The position numbers and the translations under genes are program-made. The notes under the pieces were generated by a model. That model worked only from the letters and a program-made list of their open reading frames with translations, made no database searches and was not told the DNA's origin. Of a stretch of 64,000 nucleotides of DNA, positions 39,540 to 49,300 are shown piece by piece (position 1 is the first letter of the stretch; every line of letters begins with the position of its first letter). Source of the DNA: Micavibrio sp. (GTDB taxonomy: Bacteria > Pseudomonadota > Alphaproteobacteria > Micavibrionales > Micavibrionaceae); contig BQJE01000005.1 of assembly GCA_021604545.1 (NCBI GenBank), forward strand, positions 62,001-126,000. The letters run 5' to 3'.

Positions 39540-40759
39540 GCCTTCTGGACAATTTCTTTTTGTAGAAGCTCTGCAACCTCTTCGTCCGTATGGTCGAGGA
39601 GGTTTTTTAATATCTCTTCCGTGTGCTCACCTAAAACCGGTGGGGCGTTTTTGTATTCGGCGGGTGTATCAGAAAGTTTAAGCGGATTGCCGACCAGTTT
39701 AATCGTTTCCGGCGACAGGTTGTGATCCATTTCAATTTCCATTTTGCGCGCCTGTACCTGCTCCATCTCAAAAACTTTGTCGATGGTGTTAACGGGGCCG
39801 CAGGGCACGTTAACTTTTCTAAGTCCATCAATCCAGTACGCCGAAGTTTCGCCAATAATTTTTTCTTTGATGAGCGGGATGAGCTCGCTACGATTTAGAA
39901 CGCGGGCTTTGTTCGTCAAAAATTTTTCGTTCTCTGCCCATTCGGGATGGCCAGAAAAATCACAAAACTTTTTAAACTGTCCGTCATTGCCGATGGCAAG
40001 AACGATAAACCCGTCTGATGCTTTGAATGTGTGATAAGGGACAATCGTGGAATGCGCATTGCCCATGCGCGGCGCGGCTGATCCGGACGTCAGATAATAT
40101 TGCGCGAGATTGGTTAGGGATGATAGCGTACAATCCAAAAGGGCAAGATCAACGAGTTGGCCTTTGCCATTTTCCTTGCGCGCATGCAGAGCAGACAGGA
40201 TTCCGATAGTCGCATAAAGCCCGGTCATAAAATCGCTTAAGGCGACGCCGGCTTTCATAGGGTCGCTGTTGGGTTCGCCTGTAACGGCCATCAATCCACC
40301 CATGGCCTGTGCCAGATAATCATAGCCCGGCTCCGATGATAGCGGTCCGGTTTGCCCGAACCCTGTGATCGAGCAATAAACAATATGTGGATGTTTTTCT
40401 TTGATCTTCTCAAACCCGAGCCCGTATTTTTCCAGCCCGCCTTTTTTAAAATTCTGGATCAGAACATCAGATTTCTCCAGAAGTTTGTGAATGATCTCCT
40501 GACCTTCTTTGGTTTTGATATCAACCGCTATAGATTTTTTGTTGCGGTTGGCGGAAAGATAATAGGCGCTTTCGGTTGTGTCGTTTCCGTCTTTGTCTTT
40601 TAGAAAAGGAGGTCCCCAGTGGCGGGTATCATCGCCCTCATTCGGCTTTTCGATTTTGATGATATCAGCGCCGAGATCACCTAAAATTTGTGTGCAGACC
40701 GGTCCGGCCAAAACGCGGGAGAGATCAAGCACCCTTATATCTTTTAATGCTCCCGTCAT
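39536..40759 (-). CDS. CaiB/BaiF family class III CoA-transferase
   Basis: A 407-residue transferase of the formyl-CoA / succinyl-CoA type. KDIRVLDLSRVLAGPVCTQI opens the Rossmann half, GADIIKIEKPNEGDDTRHWG follows, and the catalytic Asp is expected in SSEPGYDYLAQAMGGLMAVT. The overall pattern resembles the glutarate/succinate-CoA transferases (SUGCT-like), but the acceptor cannot be fixed. Its start overlaps the stop of the prepilin peptidase gene by four bases, so both share a transcript although the functions look unrelated. Confidence 0.85.
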   Translation of the reverse strand: MTGALKDIRVLDLSRVLAGPVCTQILGDLGADIIKIEKPNEGDDTRHWGPPFLKDKDGNDTTESAYYLSANRNKKSIAVDIKTKEGQEIIHKLLEKSDVLIQNFKKGGLEKYGLGFEKIKEKHPHIVYCSITGFGQTGPLSSEPGYDYLAQAMGGLMAVTGEPNSDPMKAGVALSDFMTGLYATIGILSALHARKENGKGQLVDLALLDCTLSSLTNLAQYYLTSGSAAPRMGNAHSTIVPYHTFKASDGFIVLAIGNDGQFKKFCDFSGHPEWAENEKFLTNKARVLNRSELIPLIKEKIIGETSAYWIDGLRKVNVPCGPVNTIDKVFEMEQVQARKMEIEMDHNLSPETIKLVGNPLKLSDTPAEYKNAPPVLGEHTEEILKNLLDHTDEEVAELLQKEIVQKA

Positions 40760-41268
40760 GGCCAGAGCGCCGCCTTAATATCCCAGAATTGTAAGATGCC
40801 TGTCATCACAATGCCGAGTGCGAAGCCCGGCCCGGCCGGAATGGAAAGCTTTTTAAGATCCATACCAACTTTGGCATTGCCAACCGTACGAAGTATAATA
40901 GCCATGCCATGTAAAAACCCTATAAAGGCTCCTATTGTCATAGCAACTAAAATGGCTTCCGGCCCCAACCAGACACCGGCGGCCCCTAAAAGCTTAATAT
41001 CGCCAAGGCCGAGTGTATCGTCCTTATAATAGGCGTTGGCGGCACCGCGGATCACATACAGAATGCCACTGCCAATGAAGGCCCCCAGAGCCATATCAGT
41101 AAAACTGCTATAGTGGAAAAGCGTGGATAAGTGGAAAATAAGGCCCAGAGACATGAAGCCCATCACCAGTTCATTGGGTAGCAGTCTATCTCTGAGATCA
41201 ATGACAGATAGGGCGTATAGGATTATAAGGGTGCCTGCTAGGCAGGAGAGTGCAATAATTTCGAGCAT
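40756..41268 (-). CDS. Prepilin peptidase, short A24 type
   Basis: An aspartic protease in the inner membrane that cuts the leader of type IV prepilin-like proteins. The 170-residue product has about six helices and the two catalytic Asp, in SVIDLRDRLLPNELV (about residue 24) and GLGDIKLLGAAG (about residue 88). It lacks the N-terminal methylation domain of PilD/GspO, as in TadV/CpaA and T4b peptidases. It is divergent from the pilus-like gene cluster starting at 41427 and is the natural processing enzyme for the prepilins at 49932 and 50717. Confidence 0.85.
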   Translation of the reverse strand: MLEIIALSCLAGTLIILYALSVIDLRDRLLPNELVMGFMSLGLIFHLSTLFHYSSFTDMALGAFIGSGILYVIRGAANAYYKDDTLGLGDIKLLGAAGVWLGPEAILVAMTIGAFIGFLHGMAIILRTVGNAKVGMDLKKLSIPAGPGFALGIVMTGILQFWDIKAALWP

Positions 41269-41426
41269 CTATTTACTTGTTTTCCACATGACCTTGGTAC
41301 GTAAACTAAACAAATCTATTGCATCTTGCCTTTTTACGCTAGGATAAAAAGTGCCAAATATTTTATGTTTTGGCAGAGTTATTGCCGTTTTTTTTGTTTT
41401 TTTCCAAAGTTTTATGACGGGAGTTT

Positions 41427-41807
41427 ATGAGCAACAAAACCAAAATTCTTGTCGTAGAGGATAATGATTTTGTTCGCATGCAGATCGTTAAGTTTCTCCA
41501 TGAGGCGGATTATGAGACTGTTGAGACAACTGATGGACAGGAGGCTCTGGACAGGGTTGGTGATGATATTGATATGGCGATTGTCGATGTTCGTATGGAG
41601 CCTATTGATGGTTTTGAGTTTATTCGCTCCATTAGGGGCGGCGGCATGGAAACGCCAGTGATTTTAGTAACGGGCGATCAGAACCCGGATCTTTTGAGCG
41701 AAGCGGCAAAATGGGGTGTTGGTGCGGTTTTAATGAAGCCTGTGCAAAAAGACAGGCTGATTAAAACGGTGTCCCGTACACTGGAAGCGAAACAACGTGC
41801 ATCTTGA
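41427..41807 (+). CDS. Receiver-only response regulator, first gene of the pilus-like cluster
   Basis: A 126-residue receiver domain: KILVVEDNDFVRMQIVKFL, acceptor Asp54 in MAIVDVRMEPIDGFEF, and the conserved Lys in VLMKPVQKD. No output domain, so it acts by protein contact. GGGAG precedes the ATG. Its stop overlaps the preferred translation-start region of the secretin gene, so it is translationally tied to the secretion machine. The partner kinase could be the hybrid kinase at 51510-53498; this is inferred from position only. Confidence 0.88.
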   Translation: MSNKTKILVVEDNDFVRMQIVKFLHEADYETVETTDGQEALDRVGDDIDMAIVDVRMEPIDGFEFIRSIRGGGMETPVILVTGDQNPDLLSEAAKWGVGAVLMKPVQKDRLIKTVSRTLEAKQRAS

Positions 41808-41815
41808 GGACTATT

Positions 41816-43375
41816 TTGTTTGGTTATAAAGTAATGAAGCGAAAGGTGGTTTCTTCCCGGAGTTTATTCTTTGGGGGTTTATTCCAGGGGTGGCGGTTCA
41901 TTTTGCCATCGCTGGCATCTTTTCTGCTCCTTGCTTCTTGCGCGCAGGTGGATGTGCCTGGCGCCAGGAACGCCAATATCCCTTCGCCCACGATGGCTGG
42001 CGAGAGGCCTGAGGCTATCAACGAACATCCGGATAGTGTGCTGTATTTGCCGCTTGGGAGCGATGTTCTTGTTCCTGAGACCAACAATGGCGATCCTTTG
42101 CCTGATGAGATTGTTGGGCCATTTGAGTTGCGTTCCGAAACACTGGCGGGCGCGTTACAGCTTATTCTGGCCGATTACGAAATTCCACTGGCTTTTGAAA
42201 CCGAGGAGGGTTTAACGCGGACAGTTACTGTCGCCAATTTGCGTGGTCCGTTGGGTAAGGTGGTCGAAAAAATCTGCGGTCTTGCCGATCTGTATTGTTC
42301 CTATGAGGATGGCTTGCTGGTGATTAAAGATACTCAGACCTTTACTGTGACCATACCGCCAATTGGTGGAGAGACGGATATCTTGAGCTCTCTGGGCTCG
42401 GGCTTGCAGGCAATCACCGGAATAAGCCCGATTACCGAACAGGCAACCAGAACCATCATCTATGAGGCTTCGCATAGGACGGCCGGGTTAGCAGAAAGAT
42501 ATTTCCAGCGTATACGCGCCAATACGGCCCTTATTGTCTTCGAAGTATATATCTGGGAGGTTGCTCTGAATACAGATAACGCGATGGGGATTGATTGGGA
42601 GCAGATTGATGTGTTTGGTAAATATGCAACCGGAATCAGTATTCCTGGAGGTACGGGGGCGGACTTCACACCGATCAGTATCGGATTGCCGACAAGGAGC
42701 GGTAATGTAGCGTTTGGTTCTGATGATGTCTTGCAGTTCATATCCAATTATGGCGCCGTGAAGACTATCTCGCAGCCGCAGATTACGGTGTTGTCGGGGG
42801 CAGCGGCAACGTTGCGAGCGGCAGATACTGTTAACTATGTTTCGTCATTAAGTCGCTCAGTTGATAATGGTGAGGTGACGGTATCGACTGAGACCGATTC
42901 GGTTGATACAGGCTTTACGCTCACAATTTCCAGTGATTGGGATAATGCTACCATTTACGGCAATATCGAGATTGAACTTCAGGAGTTTCGGCGTTTTCAG
43001 GAGTTTGACGCTGATGGGACAGTTTTACAGCTACCTGAAACAACCGAACGAGAGCTTTCCACACAAATTCGTATCAGGCCTGGAGATTCTTTATTGATTG
43101 CTGGTCTTGTGCGGGAAAATGACCAGTTTGATAATTCAGGCCCAGGTTTTGACCAGCCGTTCTTTTCGACGTCACGTGAGGTCAGGGCTTCCAATACTGA
43201 GTTGGTGTTTCTTATGAAGCCGCGTGTGATCGTCTATACATCCGAAGGTGACCCCCGTAACGGGGAACTTGATATGAATCCTGCTGTTTCAGGTGATCCT
43301 GGAGTCATGTCTTTGGAAAGTGCTTACCCCGTCGGTACCCTGCCAACGGATCTTTTAAATCCGGCGAGTCACTGA
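41816..43375 (+). CDS. Lipoprotein secretin of a type IVb pilus / type II secretion-like system
   Basis: Forms the outer-membrane ring through which a pilus or substrate passes. The product is about 519 residues, with a basic N-terminus, a hydrophobic segment and a lipobox LLASCAQ (Cys about residue 42), as in the lipoprotein secretins BfpB/PilN of T4b pili. A short STN/N0-like domain (about 105-170) precedes the secretin core (about 270-490), which includes AVKTISQPQITVLSGAAATL, STETDSVDTGFTLTIS and STQIRIRPGDSLLIAGLVRE. The TTG start at 41816 has GAGGA five bases upstream; the ATG at 41834 is an alternative. Confidence 0.85.
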   Translation: MFGYKVMKRKVVSSRSLFFGGLFQGWRFILPSLASFLLLASCAQVDVPGARNANIPSPTMAGERPEAINEHPDSVLYLPLGSDVLVPETNNGDPLPDEIVGPFELRSETLAGALQLILADYEIPLAFETEEGLTRTVTVANLRGPLGKVVEKICGLADLYCSYEDGLLVIKDTQTFTVTIPPIGGETDILSSLGSGLQAITGISPITEQATRTIIYEASHRTAGLAERYFQRIRANTALIVFEVYIWEVALNTDNAMGIDWEQIDVFGKYATGISIPGGTGADFTPISIGLPTRSGNVAFGSDDVLQFISNYGAVKTISQPQITVLSGAAATLRAADTVNYVSSLSRSVDNGEVTVSTETDSVDTGFTLTISSDWDNATIYGNIEIELQEFRRFQEFDADGTVLQLPETTERELSTQIRIRPGDSLLIAGLVRENDQFDNSGPGFDQPFFSTSREVRASNTELVFLMKPRVIVYTSEGDPRNGELDMNPAVSGDPGVMSLESAYPVGTLPTDLLNPASH

Positions 43376-43419
43376 TCGGTTTTAACTTTATCCACAATCT
43401 GCCCCCAATATGCCGGGAT

Positions 43420-43442
43420 AGAAGGCAATTCAGCCTTCTTTT
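43420..43442 (+). terminator. Probable terminator after the secretin gene
   Basis: AGAAGGC, loop AATTCA, GCCTTCT and a short T-run. It would split the cluster into a regulator-secretin unit and a downstream unit. Confidence 0.5.
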
Positions 43443-43478
43443 CGTATTTTCGTTTATATTTTTTATGATACACTATTA

Positions 43479-43505
43479 AGTGCCGTAAATCCCTTTTGCG
43501 GCGCT
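43479..43505 (+). promoter_or_regulatory. GC-rich hairpin in the leader of the Ig-repeat gene
   Basis: AGTGCCGTAAA and TTTGCGGCGCT can pair over 11 positions in RNA using two G-U pairs, followed by CGTTTTG. It ends 30 bp before the ATG at 43536. It could be a second terminator or a leader structure affecting read-through into the machine genes. Confidence 0.35.
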
Positions 43506-43535
43506 CGTTTTGTCATTAATAAATGGCTGTGTTCT

Positions 43536-45140
43536 ATGCGTTTACGCTTCTTTTATTTTCTATCCGTTGTTCTGGTCTTCGTGTTGTCCGGAACAGCGAG
43601 CTATGCGCAACGTTCCGGGTTTGATGATCCGGGAGCCCGTTCGGCTGGTGGTGGTGGCGGTGATGGAATCGTGCCTGTCCAAGGCAATGTTGATGGGGGT
43701 ACAATTCCTACAGGCGCTACGGCGCAGGTGGTGGTTCTGTTCCGCAATGAGGGCTCACAGCCTGTCGAGACAGGGGTGATTAATCTTTATCCTTCTTCTA
43801 CAGTTTCCGGGTCTATCTCGCTTAATCAGTGCTCAACCGAGCCTTTACCATCGGGGGCGGAGTGCGCCATCGCGCTTTCTGTTAAAGGGTTGCAGGCTGG
43901 GCCGTGGCGTTTGGAGATGTTGATGCGGCATTCGGGGCGTACCCGTCTTGTTACAACAACATTGTCAGGGACTGTTGAGTCGACGGGGGAGGGTGCTGAT
44001 AAGCTGATTAGTGATGTCGAAACTATTCCCGATGAGGTTGATTTCGGCACCTTGAATGCCAGCCAGACGCTGGTTGAGCCGATTATTTTGCGCAATATTA
44101 CCTCGAACCCAATTAATTTGAACGACATCTATATCGATGCCAGGGAGCAAGCCGGTCTTTCCCTGAACACAGAATGTGAAAAACTTGAGGCCGGGCAGGC
44201 TTGTCTGGCGACGGTAACCTGGTCTCCGCAGTTAAAAGGCCCTTCCTCGGGCGTTATGGTGATTAAGCATGATGGTCCGACGGCTCTGGCGAGCGTAATT
44301 TTAAAAGGTGAGTACACGCCGGATGTTGTCAGTGAAGCGCAGGTCTTCCCGGAAGCTGTGCCCGGAAAAGGTTTGCTGGTGTCATCCCAAACAGATGTTG
44401 AGTTTGGTAGTGGCGTTGAAACAGCTTCTACCATTACGGTTTCGCTTGTTAATGCTGGCGATGCACCTTTGATGATCGAAGATATCAAGATTGCCGGGAA
44501 GAATAACGGTTTAAGCTTTAACGGTGACGGTTGTGCGGTGGCGACAGTATTGGAGCCTATCGAGGCTTGCCCGTTAACGTTATCTTGGTCGCCGACGCGG
44601 GTCGGAACGTTGCTGGATGATATCCAGATCGTTCATAACGGTGCGCGCGGTATCCTTGTCTTGCCCGTTAGGGGAACGGCATCGCAGGTCGTTAGTCAGG
44701 ATCAGAAGGCAATCGTTTTAACATCTGACCCGGCGGCTATTCTTGGGGCTCTGGACATAGCTGAAGATGAAGACAATAAAAAAGCGAGAAGCGAAGAGCG
44801 CCCGCCGCCGCCGAAGCCGAGTTATGCATCTGAAGTGATGAATCCTGCCAGTGTTCTTGATGGTTTGAGAATTACATCGTTTGCGCCAACGCGGGCTATC
44901 GTTAATGGTCCCGGCGGTAGTCGTATTATGTTTGATGGAGAAGAAGTTTTGCTTGGTGGTATACCCTGGAGCGTGGATATCCAGAAAAACGGCATTGAAT
45001 TTACACATCAGGGACAGCGTGTCCTTCTCCTTTTTGATAGATCTTTATCTTCTATTAACCGAGTTTCGGGACAATCAAGTAGTGGTGGTGGTTCTATAAG
45101 TAGCTCTTCCACGGTTACAAGCAGTTCTGATGGTGGTTAG
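43536..45140 (+). CDS. Periplasmic Ig-repeat protein with PilP-like C-terminal domain
   Basis: A 534-residue exported protein with signal peptide (about residues 1-24, ending ASYAQ). Three beta-sandwich repeats of choice-of-anchor-D character follow (about 45-155, 165-265, 285-395), each with a pair of Cys and a closing LKG/VRGT-type strand, then a Pro/Glu hinge (RPPPPKPSY). The C-terminal block ATRAIVNGPGGSRIMFDGEE then LLGGIPWSVDIQKNGIEF resembles the PilP/GspC homology domain that bridges inner-membrane assembly proteins to the secretin. A Ser/Gly tail ends it. The bridging role is inferred from the tail and the operon. Confidence 0.65.
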   Translation: MRLRFFYFLSVVLVFVLSGTASYAQRSGFDDPGARSAGGGGGDGIVPVQGNVDGGTIPTGATAQVVVLFRNEGSQPVETGVINLYPSSTVSGSISLNQCSTEPLPSGAECAIALSVKGLQAGPWRLEMLMRHSGRTRLVTTTLSGTVESTGEGADKLISDVETIPDEVDFGTLNASQTLVEPIILRNITSNPINLNDIYIDAREQAGLSLNTECEKLEAGQACLATVTWSPQLKGPSSGVMVIKHDGPTALASVILKGEYTPDVVSEAQVFPEAVPGKGLLVSSQTDVEFGSGVETASTITVSLVNAGDAPLMIEDIKIAGKNNGLSFNGDGCAVATVLEPIEACPLTLSWSPTRVGTLLDDIQIVHNGARGILVLPVRGTASQVVSQDQKAIVLTSDPAAILGALDIAEDEDNKKARSEERPPPPKPSYASEVMNPASVLDGLRITSFAPTRAIVNGPGGSRIMFDGEEVLLGGIPWSVDIQKNGIEFTHQGQRVLLLFDRSLSSINRVSGQSSSGGGSISSSSTVTSSSDGG

Positions 45141-45144
45141 ATAA

Positions 45145-46950
45145 ATGAGTGACGATCACATCCCAGAAGATGCCCCACAAGCAGAAGATGCGGATGGCAT
45201 TCTTCCTGAAGACCGACGAAATGAGAAAGAGGTTCCCCCTGGCGGGGTTGAGCGTCGCGGTTTGCAGGGTGCTAAGGTGCGCACCAGTGAAGGGCGCGAG
45301 CGCTATCTTGATATGGTGCAAAGAGAGCGCTCTCTTATGCTGGAGCAAGGGATTGCTCGCTCCACTGAGCAGCTTCTTGATCAGGCTGGTGCGGTTTTGC
45401 CATCTGAGGTGGAGGATGAGGGGGTTAAAGACCGGGCAACCGGAGATCAGCTCCGTTCTATTTTACCGGTTCAGGCTTGGCTCCCTTTAAGTATTCATCT
45501 TATCGGTTTGCGCGACAGTGTGCTGCGTGTAGCACCATTACATGATCTCAACGAACGTCAGATAGATGCGCTTCTTTCAACGGCTAATCGTAGCGGGTTT
45601 CATGTTGAAAAAATTGAAATCGAGGTTTGGGATCGTAAAGAGCTAATTGATACTTTACGTTCGGTGCATGATCTTTCGGCTGATCGTTGTGAAAAAACAT
45701 TGGCGCAGTGGCTTGATGATACCGATAATGGCTTGCTTTTGAACCAGTTTCAACGCGACATGCTGGCTGAATCTCTCCAGCTGCGCGCCTCTGATATTCA
45801 CCTGGTGCAGGACAACAATCCCGAAGCGCCAAACTGGATTCAATACCGGATTGATGGTGATTTGATCCCAATGCATTTATTACCGGCTGAAGGTATGGCG
45901 CGTTTGACGACATTGCTGAAGCGTGATGCCGGTCTGAACTTTGGTGACAGGACAACACCGAAAGATGGTCGTTTTGGTTTCCAGTGGCAGGGTCGCGCGA
46001 TTGATGTTCGTGTTGCTGCAGGGCCGCAGGCGCAGGATGGTGAGAAGCTAACTTTACGTCTTTTGGACCGGGCCGCTTTGAAAGGGTTTGACGAGCTGTT
46101 TCGTCGTCATCAGGATGTCGGTGATTATCTGGCTAAGCTACTTTCTCCCGAGATTAAAGGCGGTGGGGGTATGATTATTCTCTCTGGTCCGACCGGTTCC
46201 GGTAAGACGACCACGCTTTATGCCTGTGTACAGCAAATTGATCGTCGTCGTCGCCACGTTTTAACGATTGAAGATCCGATTGAATACGAATTACGCTATG
46301 CGACGCAATGGCAGGTGCGCCCCGGTATGCCCGGTGGTGAGTTCGCTGATCTCATACGCGCTTCGATGCGCCATGATCCTGACTACATTATTATTGGGGA
46401 GATGCGTGATGCTGATACGGTGGAAACGTCTCTGAGGGCTGCCGAGTCAGGTCACACCGTGATTTCAACTGTTCACGCAGATACGGCTCTGCAGACCTTT
46501 GAACGGCTACGTTCTTTGATGCCGACAGAGCGGGAGCGTTCTTCGACCTATACTTTGTCCCAGCAGGTTCGGGCAATATTGAATCAACGCCTCGTTCGAA
46601 CTTTATGTCAGGGATGTGCCCATAAAGGAAAGCTTGGAGATTCTTTAAAGGATCATGAAATAGAGCAGTTTGGCCTTGATGCTGACATCAGGGTTTGCAC
46701 GCATAATACTAGCGGTTGCGATCTTTGTAACCGCACAGGGATTTCAGGACGGACATTGCTTCTTGATGCTTTACTCATCACGCTCGGGCCTGCACAACGG
46801 AACGAAATTTACGAAGCCTTAATTGGAAACGTGAATGATGTAATTAAGGAAGATGGTGTTGTGGTTCATACCCGCCGCGATGGTCTTATTGATCTGGTCG
46901 TAACCGGTTTGGTGGATCCAAAAGCCGCAATATCCTACCTCGAAGAGTAA
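45145..46950 (+). CDS. GspE/PilB-class assembly ATPase
   Basis: A 601-residue cytoplasmic ATPase that powers pilus or pseudopilus assembly. N-terminal about 200 residues are a GspE N1-like region; the ATPase core has Walker A GPTGSGKTTTLY (Lys354), the Asp box EDPIEYEL, Walker B DYIIIGEMRD and the His box SGHTVISTVHADTA. A tetracysteine zinc motif is present as CQGC and CDLC near residues 490-535, typical of GspE and PilB. The gene lies four bases past the Ig-repeat gene. Confidence 0.93.
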   Translation: MSDDHIPEDAPQAEDADGILPEDRRNEKEVPPGGVERRGLQGAKVRTSEGRERYLDMVQRERSLMLEQGIARSTEQLLDQAGAVLPSEVEDEGVKDRATGDQLRSILPVQAWLPLSIHLIGLRDSVLRVAPLHDLNERQIDALLSTANRSGFHVEKIEIEVWDRKELIDTLRSVHDLSADRCEKTLAQWLDDTDNGLLLNQFQRDMLAESLQLRASDIHLVQDNNPEAPNWIQYRIDGDLIPMHLLPAEGMARLTTLLKRDAGLNFGDRTTPKDGRFGFQWQGRAIDVRVAAGPQAQDGEKLTLRLLDRAALKGFDELFRRHQDVGDYLAKLLSPEIKGGGGMIILSGPTGSGKTTTLYACVQQIDRRRRHVLTIEDPIEYELRYATQWQVRPGMPGGEFADLIRASMRHDPDYIIIGEMRDADTVETSLRAAESGHTVISTVHADTALQTFERLRSLMPTERERSSTYTLSQQVRAILNQRLVRTLCQGCAHKGKLGDSLKDHEIEQFGLDADIRVCTHNTSGCDLCNRTGISGRTLLLDALLITLGPAQRNEIYEALIGNVNDVIKEDGVVVHTRRDGLIDLVVTGLVDPKAAISYLEE

Positions 46951-46987
46951 TTTACTTGAATGTTTTTAAAAGGAATTTAAAGACAAA

Positions 46988-48217
46988 ATGCAGCAATGGG
47001 TTGCAGAAATAGCTTATGAAACCACCTCGGGCCCAAAACGGGTCACGGAATCTTTTTACCTTCCTTCCATTGATGATGTGCGTGCTGCTGTTAGTAAAAA
47101 AGGCGGCTACACCTTAAGTGTAAGGCCACACGAGCGCTCGCCGCTTGAGCGCCTTCTGGCGCGTTCAACGTGGTGGCAGGTCCAGCTTTTGCGCGGGATT
47201 CAGTTTCGTTCGACCTCGACATCACCGGGCGTGGCGTTGTGGAAGATTATCCAGGCTGAAACCAACCCCAGGCGCCAAAATATTCTGGCGCCTGCAAGAG
47301 AAGCGTTGGCACGGGGGCTTGGGGTGATTGATGCTTTGAAAGCGCTGAATATTTTTGATCATGGGACGCTGGCTATTCTGGCCGGTAGTGAACGAGCCAA
47401 CCGGTTGGTGGAAGGGATCCCTCATGCGATTCATTCCATTACGCAAAAAAAGAAAAATTCCCGCGCTATTATGGGGACGATGAGTTGGCTAGGTTTTGAT
47501 GTGTTCTCTATCGTTTCGTCACTATGGGCAGGCAAGGACATGGTTCTAGGATATTTCCGCGATAACCCGCCGGACCCTGTTTCAGACCCTGAAGGATTTG
47601 AGGAATTTACCCGCGTTGTTGGGAATCTCGAACTGCTATGGGATGTTTTGATTTTTTCGTCTGTCAGTATGGGTGTTTTTATGGCCTGGTGTATGTTTTC
47701 TTTCTGGTTTAACAGAGGTAAGAAAGACTGGCCAACTGCCAGAGCTGTCAGAAAAATTCCACTTATTGGTGGATATTTGCGCGATTTGGCCTTTGCCGAC
47801 TCTATGTCCGCCGCGGCAAGGATGCTGCGCGGTCTTGTGCCTATTAACGATACATTGCACCAATCAGCAGAGGCGTCGTCTGCGCCTGATGTGGCGGCGT
47901 ATTGGGTTGAGGCCTCTGCTTACCTTGGTCGCGGCGTTTCTTTGGGTTCTGCCCTGGACCGGGCACCTTTGACCAGAAATGAACGTCTGGAGATTGCGAG
48001 CTTGTCTGATCTCGGCCAAGTTGCTACAGTTATGGAGTCAATTTCCGAGATGCGTTCTGCGGCAGCAAAAACCAAACATAAGCTAATCGTCTGGATCGCC
48101 TTTGCATTGACAGGTGTCTTTCTAGCTATCGCGTTTGGTAGCGCCATTTACGCCCTGACCGTGATGAACATGAGCATGGATTCAATGATGGGCGGCTTAA
48201 TGGAAGGAGCAATATAG
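46988..48217 (+). CDS. GspF/PilC-class inner-membrane platform protein
   Basis: A 409-residue protein with two GspF cytoplasmic four-helix domains (about 85-165 and 265-365) and three membrane segments, near residues 165-180, 220-245 and 365-395. SLGSALDRAPLTRNERLEIA then SLSDLGQVATVMESISEMRS is typical of the second domain. The platform couples the ATPase to pilin insertion. The stop abuts the GTG start of the next gene. Confidence 0.85.
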   Translation: MQQWVAEIAYETTSGPKRVTESFYLPSIDDVRAAVSKKGGYTLSVRPHERSPLERLLARSTWWQVQLLRGIQFRSTSTSPGVALWKIIQAETNPRRQNILAPAREALARGLGVIDALKALNIFDHGTLAILAGSERANRLVEGIPHAIHSITQKKKNSRAIMGTMSWLGFDVFSIVSSLWAGKDMVLGYFRDNPPDPVSDPEGFEEFTRVVGNLELLWDVLIFSSVSMGVFMAWCMFSFWFNRGKKDWPTARAVRKIPLIGGYLRDLAFADSMSAAARMLRGLVPINDTLHQSAEASSAPDVAAYWVEASAYLGRGVSLGSALDRAPLTRNERLEIASLSDLGQVATVMESISEMRSAAAKTKHKLIVWIAFALTGVFLAIAFGSAIYALTVMNMSMDSMMGGLMEGAI

Positions 48218-49183
48218 GTGGCTGGCGATCAGAATATTCTTGATAAGGGTAAGCCCAGCGCTGAAAAGCGCCAGGAGGGTGGTGTCGCCCGCCCGCGTGC
48301 TGGTGCTTCTGATATTCTTGCAGGAGAAGCAAAGGATTTCATTGGCCATCTCTCTCCCTATTTACCGCAGGAATTAATCGGTGGTTCCGTTCCACATGTT
48401 CCTGGTACTGAGGAGGAGGCTGTCTGGAATGCGGCGTCTCAGGCTTGCGGTACGGAAAAGGTTCACTTTTGTTATACTGTAGAGGAGGACAAGGTCTGGT
48501 ACCTGGCCTGTCCGTCGGCATCGCTGGCTTCCAACCCGGACAGCTGGTGCCCAATGGCTGCGGCTTTGCCGGGGAATAGTGAGTATTGGGATAAGGAAAC
48601 TGTTTACCTATACGAACAGGAAGGACTTGCAACGGCCCTGCGCTGGGATCCGGAAACGGGCCGCATGCAGGTTTTTTTGGGGGCTTCCCGGACCATTTTG
48701 CCACGCGTACAAAGCATGGATGCCAACTTCGTGACTATCAACCCGGATGTTGCTGATATCGTGCCTTGGAAGAACCGCAATCTGAAGACGGAACAGCTAT
48801 CCAGAGCTACGGCCCGTATGCTGTTGCTGTCCGGTTTGAGTGTCTGTTTTATAGCGGCTTTGGTTTTGGTTTTTAATTATATTTCAGTCAATATGGTCGA
48901 GAGAAACCTCGGCAAGGTCAAAATCGCGACCGACAAAGCATCGACCGATTTGATGATCAATGCGTACAACGCGATGCAGAGTGATACGATTAAGCATATG
49001 GTGCGGATACAGGAAATTCTGGATGACTTGGCGAAAGTAGATGGAACCCTGGTGCGTTATGAGGTCAAAGGTGGGTCTGTGGAGTGGGAGGCTCTGTTAC
49101 CACCGGCTTTTGCCCGTGATTATGGAACGCCACAGCAGGGGTTAGAAAAAGACGGAAGGGTTAGGATTAAATCCAATCGTTAA
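48218..49183 (+). CDS. Bitopic assembly protein (PilO/PilM-like), unassigned
   Basis: A 321-residue protein with GTG start and AAGGAG nine bases upstream. About 200 N-terminal residues form a soluble domain with Trp- and Pro-rich stretches, then a transmembrane helix at about 204-227 (LLLSGLSVCFIAALVLVF) and a periplasmic segment with a coiled coil. This matches the fused cytoplasmic-plus-TM layout of T4b PilO2 or GspL-type proteins, but the sequence similarity is too low to name it. The position between the platform and the next single-pass protein supports a machine role. Confidence 0.6.
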   Translation: MAGDQNILDKGKPSAEKRQEGGVARPRAGASDILAGEAKDFIGHLSPYLPQELIGGSVPHVPGTEEEAVWNAASQACGTEKVHFCYTVEEDKVWYLACPSASLASNPDSWCPMAAALPGNSEYWDKETVYLYEQEGLATALRWDPETGRMQVFLGASRTILPRVQSMDANFVTINPDVADIVPWKNRNLKTEQLSRATARMLLLSGLSVCFIAALVLVFNYISVNMVERNLGKVKIATDKASTDLMINAYNAMQSDTIKHMVRIQEILDDLAKVDGTLVRYEVKGGSVEWEALLPPAFARDYGTPQQGLEKDGRVRIKSNR

Positions 49184-49300
49184 TAAGTGTTAACATTTTG
49201 ATTTTAAAGACTTAAAGCGGTCTTAAGGTTTAAGTTTTATAATAAAATTATATATAATTGAATAAAATACAAGAGCAGCATACCAGATCGGAGAGAATGC

